From Acidobacteriota bacterium (GTDB lineage: Bacteria > Acidobacteriota > Thermoanaerobaculia > Gp7-AA8), in NCBI GenBank assembly GCA_003223645.1, contig QHVT01000038.1, positions 1 to 34,502 of the forward strand: a stretch of DNA of 34,502 bases. The letters are read 5' to 3'. The notes beneath the pieces are model-generated. The model had not been told where the DNA came from and did not search any database. It was given only the letters and a program-made list of their open reading frames with translations. The translations under genes and the position numbers were made by a program. Of this stretch, positions 14,217 through 20,282 are shown one piece after another; position 1 is the first letter of the stretch; every line of letters begins with the position of its first letter.

Positions 14217-14453
14217 TCAGTCTTCCTCATACCAGTTCGACTCGCCCATCGGGCACTCGTCTCTAAGCAGCGCGAGACAGCGCCGGCGCGAGTCACCGGC
14301 TGTGCCGAACGCCGTCGTCTCGTGGCCGCATTCGCTGCAGGTGGCCCGGACGCCTGCCTGGTGGGTCGTTTCGCCGAACCGGTTGGTCTCCTCGAGGGCG
14401 GTGGCTTCGATCGCGACCGAGACGGTGCGGTGGCCGAAGTGGCTCGAACTCAT
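14217..14453 (-). CDS. 78-aa zinc-finger-like small phage protein
   Basis: The product has CSECGHETTAFGTAGDSRRR-CLALLRDECPMGESNWYEED at the C-terminal half. The pattern C-x2-C-x-HE-x-AFGTA-x-DSRRRCLA-x-LR-x2-CP is a recognisable tiny phage family, probably zinc-binding, without a known role. The ATG overlaps the stop of the exported OB-like protein as ATGA (14450-14453). It ends six bases before the XRE gene. Confidence 0.7.
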   Translation of the reverse strand: MSSSHFGHRTVSVAIEATALEETNRFGETTHQAGVRATCSECGHETTAFGTAGDSRRRCLALLRDECPMGESNWYEED

Positions 14454-14821
14454 CGTTCCTGTTTCGGCGGCCGGATCTCGATCGCCTCAGCCGGGTGAAT
14501 CTCCCACCAGTGATGTTGTCGGTCATAGCGAGAGATGCCACGCACCCTGACCAGGTCTCCAACCTTCGGAATCGTCAGGCTGATCTCGGGGATGACTTCG
14601 ACGACGACGAACCTACCTTGAGCATCTTCGAGCCGAATGTGAATGTCGCCGTCCTCCTCGTGTCGAACGAGCGCGACACGGCCTTCCACTTCAACATGCG
14701 TGAACGTGTTGTGTGCCAGCGAAGCGATGGTGACCGGGTGGTAGACACGGTTCCACGGCGCCGGTGGTTGCAGCGCCACCTGTGACACGAGCAGGAGCAG
14801 GAAGGCACCGATTGATTTCAC
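14450..14821 (-). CDS. Exported protein with OB-fold-like domain
   Basis: The first 17 residues, MKSIGAFLLLLVSQVAL, form a cleavable-type signal peptide. The mature part has regularly spaced beta strands: HNTFTHVEVEGRVALVRHEE, DIHIRLEDAQGRFVVVEVIP, then VGDLVRVRGISRYDRQHHWW and EIHPAEAIEI. The GRV-x-GDIHI-x-L and VRVRG-x-HWWEIHP pattern resembles secreted OB-fold domains seen in bacteria and some phages. It would act outside the cytoplasm, perhaps on the host envelope. Both ends overlap neighbours as ATGA. The fold is inferred from pattern. Confidence 0.65.
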   Translation of the reverse strand: MKSIGAFLLLLVSQVALQPPAPWNRVYHPVTIASLAHNTFTHVEVEGRVALVRHEEDGDIHIRLEDAQGRFVVVEVIPEISLTIPKVGDLVRVRGISRYDRQHHWWEIHPAEAIEIRPPKQER

Positions 14822-15117
14822 GCTGTCACCTCTCCTTCTGTCACCGCTCCTTCTCCCCGCCGATCATGCCCTCGCCGATCTTCCGGGTGCCTTCGCTCGA
14901 CGTCGCGTCGGTCGCCGTGCCGTCTGGCCTCCATGCTTCGGCGGTCGGTCTCTCCCCTTAAGCGGCGGTCCTCGATCGTCCAGCCGCCGGTCCGCAGGCC
15001 GCACTCGTGGCACCGCAGATACATCCGGTTGCCCTGGCGCTCGACGACTGGATCGTGGCGCCCGTGCAGCCGACAGTTCAGATGAGTGAGCCAGGCCGGC
15101 CAGCGCATCGCAGCCAT
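14818..15117 (-). CDS. 99-aa zinc-binding phage protein with Arg-rich tail
   Basis: The N-terminal half reads HLNCRLHGRHDPVVERQGNR-MYLRCHECGLRTGGWTI. It contains Cys and His pairs (C-x2-HGRHD, C-x2-C) that suggest a zinc ribbon. The C-terminal half is a long run of Arg, Asp, Glu and His repeats (RRHGDRRDVERRHPEDRRGH), highly charged and probably disordered, and might bind nucleic acid. The stop overlaps the next start as ATGA. Small proteins with this N-terminus are familiar from phages, without known role. Confidence 0.65.
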   Translation of the reverse strand: MAAMRWPAWLTHLNCRLHGRHDPVVERQGNRMYLRCHECGLRTGGWTIEDRRLRGETDRRSMEARRHGDRRDVERRHPEDRRGHDRRGEGAVTEGEVTA

Positions 15118-15162
15118 CTTAGGGCAGGTCTGTCCACTCGTATCCGCTCGTCCGTTCGATCG

Positions 15163-15429
15163 TTAGTGCATCCGACTGCGCCCCGCCTCCCCGACCCAAC
15201 ATCCCTGCCGCGCCTCCCGCCTCAGCCGGTTCTGCTCCCGCCCCTCTGCCGTCTCCTCCCGTTCCAGCCACGCCTCGTAAGGGTTTGGCTGCTTGGGACG
15301 GGTGTCTTCCATCGTCCGCCACCGCAAGATGCGCCCGCCGGTGACCCAAATCAGCATCCCCGCGGCTGTCCCGAGGACACTGATGACCGCCCCGACCGCG
15401 ACGATGAACAGAAATACGGTCAGCACCAT
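15163..15429 (-). CDS. 88-aa single-pass membrane protein, first gene of the leftward operon
   Basis: The N-terminus MVLTVFLFIVAVGAVISVLG-TAAGMLIWVTGG is one long or two short membrane helices, followed by a charged cytoplasmic part with PKQPNPYEAWLEREETAEGR-EQNRLRRE. It is the first gene after the control region and has GAGAGG nine bases before its ATG. A second frame near its end (27 residues, ending GYEWTDLP just before the next gene) could be a separate tiny gene or sign of a frameshift. The function is unknown. Confidence 0.7.
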   Translation of the reverse strand: MVLTVFLFIVAVGAVISVLGTAAGMLIWVTGGRILRWRTMEDTRPKQPNPYEAWLEREETAEGREQNRLRREARQGCWVGEAGRSRMH

Positions 15430-15451
15430 CTGTGGCTACCTCTCAACGAGG

Positions 15452-15479
15452 AGCATAGCTCAACAGCACCTCCAGTGAA
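15452..15479 (-). promoter_or_regulatory. Leftward promoter for the 15429-13825 operon
   Basis: Read leftward there is TTCACT (15479-15474), a 16-base spacer, and TATGCT (15457-15452), each matching the sigma-70 consensus at four of six places. Long A/T tracts lie immediately upstream (15482-15518), as in promoters with an UP element. Transcription would start about 15 bases before the first gene. Confidence 0.45.
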
Positions 15480-15481
15480 CC

Positions 15482-15518
15482 AAAAATTTTTAGAAAATTT
15501 GAAAAATTTGAAAAATTT
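15482..15518. repeat. A-tract tandem repeat patch
   Basis: AAAAATTTTT is followed by GAAAATTT and two copies of GAAAAATTT (15501-15509, 15510-15518). The period of 8-9 bases and the A/T purity stand out in a GC-rich sequence. Curved DNA, an UP element or an unwinding site are all possible. Confidence 0.85.
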
Positions 15519-15679
15519 CGCTGGAAAAAATGGCTAGATTCAGCGCCGTCCCCGGCGCCTATGCCCGGCCGCATCTGCGGACATTCAGCCGAGCGGCTCG
15601 ACGTCGAGCGGCTCGAGCGGGGCGAGCGCCGCGGTCGAGGTCCAGGCGGCCGGCGAGCGGCGCGCTCGTTCGTCGTTCG

Positions 15680-15735
15680 TTAGCTCTGCTAAGCAGTTTT
15701 GTTAGGTGTGCTAAGCGGTTCGTTAGCTCTGCTAA
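15680..15735. promoter_or_regulatory. Three-site operator array (13-bp palindromes)
   Basis: TTAGCTCTGCTAA occurs at 15680-15692 and 15723-15735, with the close variant TTAGGTGTGCTAA at 15702-15714. The centres are 22 and 21 bp apart, two helical turns, so dimers would bind on the same face of the DNA as in phage repressor operators. Site three covers the stop codon of the broken regulator gene. Likely binders are that regulator's intact ancestor or the XRE protein at 13917-14210. Confidence 0.7.
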
Positions 15736-15966
15736 GTAGCCGCGTCGAGCTGGCGCCAGCTGCGCCGCGACACGATCGCGCGGATGGTTGAAGCCGTGAC
15801 GTCGAACAGCCCAGCAAGCGAAGACTGCGCGACGCCAGCCGCCGCGAGCCGCCGCGAGCCGCCGGATCTCTGCTACCTCGTCGAGCGTCAGTTTGTGCCA
15901 GCCGCTCAACCTCACTCGTCCTGGGAGTGGCGATCTCACCTGATGTGTCCGCGTCCGTGTCGTCAT
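15732..15966 (-). pseudogene. Helix-turn-helix regulator broken by a 10-bp tandem duplication
   Basis: The gene starts at the ATG at 15966 and reads MTTRTRTHQVRSPLPGRVRL, then GWHKLTLDEVAEIRRLAAA. After this the frame changes: the natural continuation GVAQSSLAGLFDVTASTIRA, IVSRRSWRQLDAAT and the stop at 15732-15734 are in another frame. At the break lies CTCGCGGCGG repeated twice without a gap. Removing one copy gives a single 74-aa frame with a clean HTH. The frame as it stands runs on to 15559 as a nonsense tail of Ala and Arg. It is therefore a recently inactivated gene, or one switched by repeat slippage, or an assembly error. Confidence 0.8.
15839..15858. repeat. 10-bp tandem duplication that causes a frameshift
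   Basis: On the plus strand CCGCCGCGAG is present twice in direct contact (15839-15848, 15849-15858), followed by CCGCCGG. Ten bases are not a multiple of three, so the copy number decides whether the HTH gene is open. Confidence 0.95.
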
Positions 15967-16027
15967 GCCAAGTCCCTACCACATCTGTTCGGTAACTGTC
16001 CAGTCTATTCACCCAGCAACTTTCCGC

Positions 16028-16057
16028 TCGACACCTGACAGGTCTTGAGCGTAATCT
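16028..16057 (+). promoter_or_regulatory. Rightward early promoter with palindrome in the spacer
   Basis: TCGACA (16028-16033), an 18-base spacer and TAATCT (16052-16057) form a modest promoter. The spacer contains the perfect 11-bp palindrome ACCTGACAGGT (16033-16043), well placed for a repressor. The first rightward gene starts 75 bases downstream. Confidence 0.35.
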
Positions 16058-16131
16058 TAGCCCGCGGCCGAGCATCCCGCCGGCCAACGGATGAGTAGTG
16101 AGAACAGCCAGACCACAGGAGTTGGCACGAT

Positions 16132-17229
16132 ATGGCAAACGATCTAACGATGCATCGGCAATGGGCCACCCGCCCCGACGACGAACGATTTTCGACACTC
16201 GACGCCATGCACCAGCACCTTGCGACCGAGGCGCAGCAGTGCCGAACGGTGCAAGTCGACACCGACATGATCCGGGTTATCCCCAACGGAGAGAACGGGT
16301 TAGCCGTCGTCGGCAAGACCGGCAACGCGGCTGAGCTAACCCACTGGAGTCTGACCCAAACGGCCGCCATCGCGTCTTCCCCAGCAGCGTATTTAAGGCA
16401 ATTGCCCGCAACGCTCGCAGCGGACTGCCTGAACTACGGCCTGAGTGTCGCGCCGCGGGCCAGTCACCAGCTTTACATCCAGCAGAAGCCGGCCAACGGT
16501 GCGCCAGCGCACCTGGAGCTCAGAGCGCTTACCTCGCCGGGCTACAGCCGAGTGCTGACGGCGAACGTGGTCGACCGGCTGCGGCAACTGCAGCAGCAGA
16601 ACCCGGACTGGCAGGCGCCGATGGTGTACCGCCGCGGGGACTTTGGCGGCGCCAAAGAGCCGTGCGCGGGCTTCAGCGGCGACAGAGATGCCTACATCTG
16701 CCTGCAGAACGAAAGCGTCGGCATCGCGGACCCGGCCGCGCCCGGCGAGCACCTGACGCGGTTCGTGCTGCTGGTGAACAGTGAGGTCGGGGCGAAGAAG
16801 CTCGATCTCACGCTCGGCCTGTGCGAAAGAATCTGCGGAAATTTCATCATCTGGAATGCGCGGCGGCTGGCGACGTTCAGCGCGCGACACTTCGGGGACC
16901 GGATCAAGCGGGAGTGGTCGAGAGGGATCGGCACGGTGTTCTCGGATTACGCGCAGCTCAGCGCGACCGAGGAAACCGCCAAGCTTCAGGCCGCGCACGT
17001 CCGGCAGCTCGGCCCGAAACGCGACGACGTGATCGATCTGCTGTTCAAGAAAGAGATCGCCACGCGCCAGCAGCTCGGCGACGCGTACGACATGGCCGAG
17101 CAGCACGACCGGAACCCGCGAACCGCGTGGGGTATCGTCCACGGCCTGACGCGACTGTCGCAGCTCAGCCCGTATGCCGACGAACGGCTCGACCTGGACC
17201 GCGCGGCGGCCAAGGTGCTCGACTTCTAA
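16132..17229 (+). CDS. DUF932 family phage/plasmid protein
   Basis: This 365-aa protein fits the DUF932 family, which is common on phages and plasmids and has no proven biochemical role; some members are linked to DNA recombination or host takeover. Family-like parts include RVIPNGENGLAVVGKTGNAA-ELTHWSLTQTA near residue 50-75, YLRQLPATLAADCLNYGLS at about 86-104, and LCERICGNFIIWNARRLATF-SARHFG at about 229-254. AGGAG lies ten bases before the ATG. It is the first gene of the rightward block and stands alone, followed by a strong hairpin, so it may be expressed strongly and early. Confidence 0.75.
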   Translation: MANDLTMHRQWATRPDDERFSTLDAMHQHLATEAQQCRTVQVDTDMIRVIPNGENGLAVVGKTGNAAELTHWSLTQTAAIASSPAAYLRQLPATLAADCLNYGLSVAPRASHQLYIQQKPANGAPAHLELRALTSPGYSRVLTANVVDRLRQLQQQNPDWQAPMVYRRGDFGGAKEPCAGFSGDRDAYICLQNESVGIADPAAPGEHLTRFVLLVNSEVGAKKLDLTLGLCERICGNFIIWNARRLATFSARHFGDRIKREWSRGIGTVFSDYAQLSATEETAKLQAAHVRQLGPKRDDVIDLLFKKEIATRQQLGDAYDMAEQHDRNPRTAWGIVHGLTRLSQLSPYADERLDLDRAAAKVLDF

Positions 17230-17243
17230 ACCTTCGACCAGCA

Positions 17244-17271
17244 GGCCGGCAGAGCAGAGCCTCTGCCGGCC
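17244..17271 (+). other. Intergenic hairpin, 11-bp perfect stem
   Basis: GGCCGGCAGAG and CTCTGCCGGCC pair perfectly around a six-base loop. The 3' arm runs straight into AGGAG, the ribosome binding site of the next gene. No U-run follows, so it is not an intrinsic terminator. Confidence 0.85.
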
Positions 17272-17285
17272 AGGAGCCAACGATC

Positions 17286-17684
17286 ATGCGACCGATCATG
17301 TTACCCGCCACCCTCGACGCGATCGCCGCAGCACAGGCCCGCTACGGGTTCCTCGATGCCGCACAGGTGAAGACTCTCGCCGCCGACAACGCCACCCGGC
17401 TCGAATGTCTGCTTGTGAGATGCGGCGCCGTGCGGTTCCTCGCACCGGCCCAGGACGTCGAGCGGATGCTCGGATACGTCCAGGCCGGCGGCGATTACGT
17501 GCGGGATGTGAGCTTGCCGGCGAGCTACCGCTACCCGCCTGAAGCGAAGTTGTCGCCGGCCCGATGCTACCGGGACCGCGAGCCGCCGACGATCAACGAC
17601 CTGCCGCCAGGAACACCGATCACGACACCGTACGACGACGACGACGACGACCCACAGGACGACGACCGGCAATCCGACAGGTAA
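17286..17684 (+). CDS. 132-aa protein with acidic tail
   Basis: The first half (MRPIMLPATLDAIAAAQARY, then FLDAAQVKTLAADNATRLEC) is helical. The second half has an SPARCYRDREPPTINDLPPG linker and ends with YDDDDDDPQDDDRQSDR, a strong acidic tail that could mimic DNA or bind a basic partner. AGGAG is placed nine bases before the ATG at 17286. An overlapping longer frame begins inside the DUF932 gene and is rejected. No family was recognised. Confidence 0.65.
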   Translation: MRPIMLPATLDAIAAAQARYGFLDAAQVKTLAADNATRLECLLVRCGAVRFLAPAQDVERMLGYVQAGGDYVRDVSLPASYRYPPEAKLSPARCYRDREPPTINDLPPGTPITTPYDDDDDDPQDDDRQSDR

Positions 17685-17700
17685 ACGCAGAGGGACGGCA

Positions 17701-17731
17701 GGCCGGCAGCCATTCGAGCGGCTGCCCGGCC
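17701..17731 (+). other. Intergenic hairpin with one bulge
   Basis: GGCCGGCAGCC pairs with GGCTGCCCGGCC with one bulged base, around an eight-base loop. Further short inverted repeats (GCGGCCCGCC, TCCGGCGAGTCTCGCCG) fill the rest of the gap before the next gene. Confidence 0.7.
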
Positions 17732-17806
17732 GCCGGCAATGCGGCCCGCCGGTTCCCAAGCCCGGCGATCCGGCGAGTCTCGCCGCATGAACAGGAGATA
17801 GACGCG

Positions 17807-18190
17807 ATGCACGTCAAGATCATCCCGAATGACAGGGGGAACCCGCCCGGCAAGCTGGCTGATGCCAAGCTGGCTGATGCGGAGCTGCATTTCGGCGGAT
17901 GCGAGAACCCGGAGTGTTGCCCGCTCGCCGGATTGAAGCTGATCGGCTTCGCCATCTGGGAGCGGCACGCAGGGAACGGGCGGAACGTCACGTTTCCGAA
18001 TCGCCAGTACAGCGTCAATGGCGAACGCAGGAGCTTTGCACTGCTGCGGCCGATCATGGACACGACCGCACAGGAGCGGATGCGGGAGCTGATCCTGGAA
18101 GCCTACCGGGAGTACGAGGAGCAGGACGGCAAGGCGCAGGATCTCCGGCAGGACGCGGCCAGTATCGAGACAGCACGCAGAACCTTGTAG
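17807..18190 (+). CDS. SpoVG-like putative nucleic-acid-binding protein
   Basis: The 127-aa product has GLKLIGFAIWERHAGNGRNV, TFPNRQYSVNGERRSFALLR, PIMDTTAQERMRELILEAYR. The order strand, MP/FP-x-R, P-I, then a final helix ending EAY is that of SpoVG proteins, which bind DNA and RNA. A family match is inferred from pattern, without alignment. The N-terminus contains KLADAKLADAE, the product of a 15-bp tandem duplication in frame. AGGAG precedes the ATG by nine bases. Confidence 0.6.
   Translation: MHVKIIPNDRGNPPGKLADAKLADAELHFGGCENPECCPLAGLKLIGFAIWERHAGNGRNVTFPNRQYSVNGERRSFALLRPIMDTTAQERMRELILEAYREYEEQDGKAQDLRQDAASIETARRTL
17851..17880. repeat. 15-bp tandem duplication in the SpoVG-like gene
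   Basis: CAAGCTGGCTGATGC is present twice without change and adds five codons (KLADA) in frame near the N-terminus. Confidence 0.95.
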
Positions 18191-18220
18191 GCGCCCGCAG
18201 GAACGACGAACGGCATAGCA

Positions 18221-18256
18221 GCCGGCCGGTTGGTCCTCCCGGACTCGCCGGCCGGC
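18221..18256 (+). other. Intergenic hairpin with 9-bp stem and inner stem
   Basis: GCCGGCCGG pairs with CCGGCCGGC; inside it GTCC pairs with GGAC around TCCC. The A-rich leader AGAACAAGGACGAACGACG and the next ATG follow directly. Confidence 0.8.
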
Positions 18257-18275
18257 AGAACAAGGACGAACGACG

Positions 18276-18878
18276 ATGAGCGTGATTGAAACCAGAGATG
18301 AGAACGGGAAACCACAGGTGCCGAAGTCGGACGCGGCCAACGCATACGATCTGCTATCGGATGTGATCGCGTGCATCGAGAACGAACCGCGGCGGCTGGA
18401 CATGGGTCACTGGCTGCTGCACGGAAGCCGGTTGGATAGGTTCCTCGACGCCAGCGGACTGGACCCCGAAAACGATGCACCGGCCTGCGGCACGGCCGGA
18501 TGTGTCGCCGGCTGGATCGTGCTGCTGACGACACCCAACAGGCGGATCGACTTTCACGAGGAAACCGTCGCGGTTGATGCAGAGATCGCGGGGCGGGTCA
18601 GAGAAATACAGTTGCCGGTCGCCGATCGCGCGGCGCAGGTGCTCGGAATCGACGACAGCACCAACTTAACGATGCGCGGGCTGTTCAACGGAGACGTGGA
18701 AATCAAGAACCCTGACGCCGATCCCGACGACGACGACGACGACAGTTACACCACCCTGGAGTACGGCGACGAGAGGTATGTCCCCGCCGTGATCGACCGG
18801 ATCAAGACGTTCCAGCGCGCACACCAGGACACGCTCAAGGCGACGGTGATCGAACCGCGCGGTGCGGCGGCGAAGTAA
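18276..18878 (+). CDS. 200-aa phage protein with CGTAGCVAGW motif
   Basis: The region CIENEPRRLDMGHWL and then PACGTAGCVAGWIVLLT (about residues 69-85) is shared by a widespread family of phage proteins of unknown function in which a C-G-T-x-G-C-x-A-G-W core recurs. The central part mentions AAQVLGIDDSTNLTMRGLFN, typical of the same family. An acidic run of Asp (about 151-158) precedes a C-terminal helix. The start has AAGGA upstream. The role is not known; the family usually lies in early regions. Confidence 0.7.
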   Translation: MSVIETRDENGKPQVPKSDAANAYDLLSDVIACIENEPRRLDMGHWLLHGSRLDRFLDASGLDPENDAPACGTAGCVAGWIVLLTTPNRRIDFHEETVAVDAEIAGRVREIQLPVADRAAQVLGIDDSTNLTMRGLFNGDVEIKNPDADPDDDDDDSYTTLEYGDERYVPAVIDRIKTFQRAHQDTLKATVIEPRGAAAK

Positions 18879-18895
18879 GTTGGAGTAAGTTATCA

Positions 18896-18928
18896 GCCCG
18901 GCCCGCGGCGCCCTGCTGCGGGCTGGGC
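18896..18928 (+). other. Intergenic hairpin, 11-bp stem with one wobble
   Basis: GCCCGGCCCGC pairs with GCGGGCTGGGC around an 11-base loop. AGAAACGGCGGATGG follows, which carries the ribosome binding site and the ATG of the next gene. It lacks a U-run. Confidence 0.8.
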
Positions 18929-18934
18929 AGAAAC

Positions 18935-18950
18935 GGCGGATGGCGGATGG
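18935..18950 (+). repeat. Start-site repeat, copy 1 of 3
   Basis: GGCGGATGGCGGATGG contains a doubled GGCGGAT unit; the second ATG (18947) opens the zinc-ribbon gene. Identical copies lie at 19145-19160 and 25684-25699, each at the start of a gene. Confidence 0.9.
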
Positions 18951-19138
18951 TCACGACGAAACCACGGCTCAAACGAACACCCGACCGCGTGCGCTGTCCC
19001 GATTGTCTCGCGCCGCTCCGTTTCATCGGAGCGATCGGATTGACGCTGCACGACAGAGAGAACGATGCACAGGCCGATCGCTACGATTGCCCGAATGGAC
19101 ACACCGTCCTAACGATCAGCACGGACCGGATCGAATAG
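18947..19138 (+). CDS. 63-aa zinc-ribbon protein
   Basis: The product MVTTKPRLKRTPDRVRCPDC-LAPLRFIGAIGLTL and then DRYDCPNGHTVLTIS has two metal pairs, C17/C20 and C47/H51 (C-x2-C, C-x2-GH), a small zinc ribbon. The start is the ATG inside the start-site repeat; the other ATG of the repeat is in a different frame. A role in transcription or DNA binding is typical of such ribbons but not shown here. Confidence 0.7.
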   Translation: MVTTKPRLKRTPDRVRCPDCLAPLRFIGAIGLTLHDRENDAQADRYDCPNGHTVLTISTDRIE

Positions 19139-19144
19139 CAGAAA

Positions 19145-19160
19145 GGCGGATGGCGGATGG
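19145..19160 (+). repeat. Start-site repeat, copy 2 of 3
   Basis: The same 16 bases GGCGGATGGCGGATGG; the second ATG (19157) is the start of the 91-aa gene. Confidence 0.9.
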
Positions 19161-19432
19161 CACAAGCGTATCTCCCCACGAGTAGCGACCACGGCGCGAA
19201 CGGCTGGATCGGACGAGCCGACCAGCTCTATCACGTCCTCAGAATGTTCCGGTGCGACCAGGACGCCGCGGGGAAGTTCTGCGTCGACGGCTCGATCACC
19301 TCGTTCATGGGCGCGGGTGACGAGTATGTAGTTGGAGCCGATGCCGTCTATTACGTCGACGGGAAACCCTGCAACCTTGTCGCGGCGCTGCGGGTTACGA
19401 GTTACGGATTGGCCGTGACGGTGATCTCGTGA
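19157..19432 (+). CDS. 91-aa protein of unknown function
   Basis: The product is MAQAYLPTSSDHGANGWIGR-ADQLYHVLRMFRCDQD and continues with a beta-type part (FCVDGSITSFMGAGDEYVVG, ADAVYYVDGKPCNLVAALRV). No family was recognised. The ATG lies in the start-site repeat. Its stop overlaps the GTG of the next gene (GTGA at 19429-19432), so the two are coupled. Confidence 0.65.
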   Translation: MAQAYLPTSSDHGANGWIGRADQLYHVLRMFRCDQDAAGKFCVDGSITSFMGAGDEYVVGADAVYYVDGKPCNLVAALRVTSYGLAVTVIS

Positions 19433-19662
19433 GCGCGCCGGTCGACAACAAGGCGGACAAGACAATCGTCGTCCGCTGCCCCGAATGCGGCGCGCCGCTC
19501 GACCTCCAGGAACACATCGTCAAGGGCGAGCGTTACCTGCTGCCCTACATGCGCCGCGACCAGGAGATCCCGATCCGATTGATCCGGGTGCCGGGTGTCG
19601 CGTTCTGCTCGGCCTGTGAGTTCTGCCTGGAAGTGTGGCCGGAAGGGATTCGGCGAACGTGA
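19429..19662 (+). CDS. 77-aa zinc-finger protein, GTG start
   Basis: Two Cys pairs, CPECG at about residues 17-21 and CSACEFC at about 60-66, frame a middle part EHIVKGERYLLPYMRRDQE. It is a small zinc-binding protein. It is coupled on both sides through GTGA overlaps. Nothing more specific can be said. Confidence 0.65.
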   Translation: MSAPVDNKADKTIVVRCPECGAPLDLQEHIVKGERYLLPYMRRDQEIPIRLIRVPGVAFCSACEFCLEVWPEGIRRT

Positions 19663-20282
19663 GTTACCCGACTCGTTTCTCGCCCGCCGATACCGCCCGG
19701 ATGCGAGGGCGCTTGCTCCGCATCTGGGCGGATCTCTCATCCGACGAGCGGGACGCCGGCCGCCGCTGGTATCTCGATGCGCGCGAGCTGGTGGACCGCA
19801 CTGCCCGGACCTGGAGCTACGACCATCGGACGGTCGCCGCGATCGTCGCGGCGATCAGTCCCCAATGTGAATGGTCGGTGAATTGGACGATCGCCGAGCG
19901 GTTGGTATCGGGGCTGAAGCGCGTGAAGCCGGCAGGCGGCGCCACCGCGCGGAACCTTCGCATTGCTCGAAGGGTGTTGAAGCAGCGCGCGACCTCGCCG
20001 GCTTACTACTTCCAGAACGCGCCGAAGGTGGCCGCGTTTGCCGAAGCCTTGAGCGGCAACGATTGGAGTGTCGTGATCGATCGGCACGCGAGCGGCGCCG
20101 CGCTGGGGGACATGGACGACGACGGACCAGGGACCGCGGTGCAGTACGAAGCGGTTGCGACGGCGTATCGGCAGGCCGCAGCAGGGTTGGACGTCAGTCC
20201 GTGCCACCTGCAGGCGGCAATCTGGTTGGAGTGGAAACGGAGAAAGGACAGCGGAGCAAGGAACAGGAGAAGAACACGATGA
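19659..20282 (+). CDS. 207-aa conserved phage protein, possibly glycosylase-like, GTG start
   Basis: The protein has RWYLDARELVDRTARTWSYD, VAAIVAAISPQCEWSVNWTI-AERL (about residues 48-71), ARNLRIARRVLKQ, YYFQNAPKVAAFAEALSG and VVIDRHASGAALGD (about 140-155). The order (I-x-A-x-SPQ-x-x-W-x-x-N, then helix, then V-x-D-x-H) recurs in a phage family. The arrangement, with K/N-rich helices and a final Asp, recalls HhH DNA glycosylases, but this is a guess. GGAAGGG precedes the GTG at a good distance. Its stop overlaps the next start. Confidence 0.6.
   Translation: MSYPTRFSPADTARMRGRLLRIWADLSSDERDAGRRWYLDARELVDRTARTWSYDHRTVAAIVAAISPQCEWSVNWTIAERLVSGLKRVKPAGGATARNLRIARRVLKQRATSPAYYFQNAPKVAAFAEALSGNDWSVVIDRHASGAALGDMDDDGPGTAVQYEAVATAYRQAAAGLDVSPCHLQAAIWLEWKRRKDSGARNRRRTR

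Larger units (their letters stand above)
15430..15731. promoter_or_regulatory. Control region between leftward operon and broken regulator
   Basis: This stretch holds the leftward promoter, the A-tract patch, a GC-rich segment with repeated GAGCGGCTCGA (15590-15620), and the start of the operator array. Short frames here are made of Arg, Ala and Ser only and are not believable as genes. Confidence 0.6.

Noticed and set aside
15119-15349. Leftward frame overlapping the 88-aa membrane protein
   Set aside because: It lacks a start signal, and most of it reads as an out-of-frame Gly/Arg/Ala sequence; only the last 27 residues look plausible and are noted under the neighbouring gene.
15530-15739. 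Rightward frame in the control region
   Set aside because: The translation is almost only Arg, Ala and Ser, and the frame covers the operator palindromes.
18896-18928. Hairpin as a rho-independent terminator
   Set aside because: There is no U-run after the stem in either direction; it is kept as an intergenic hairpin.
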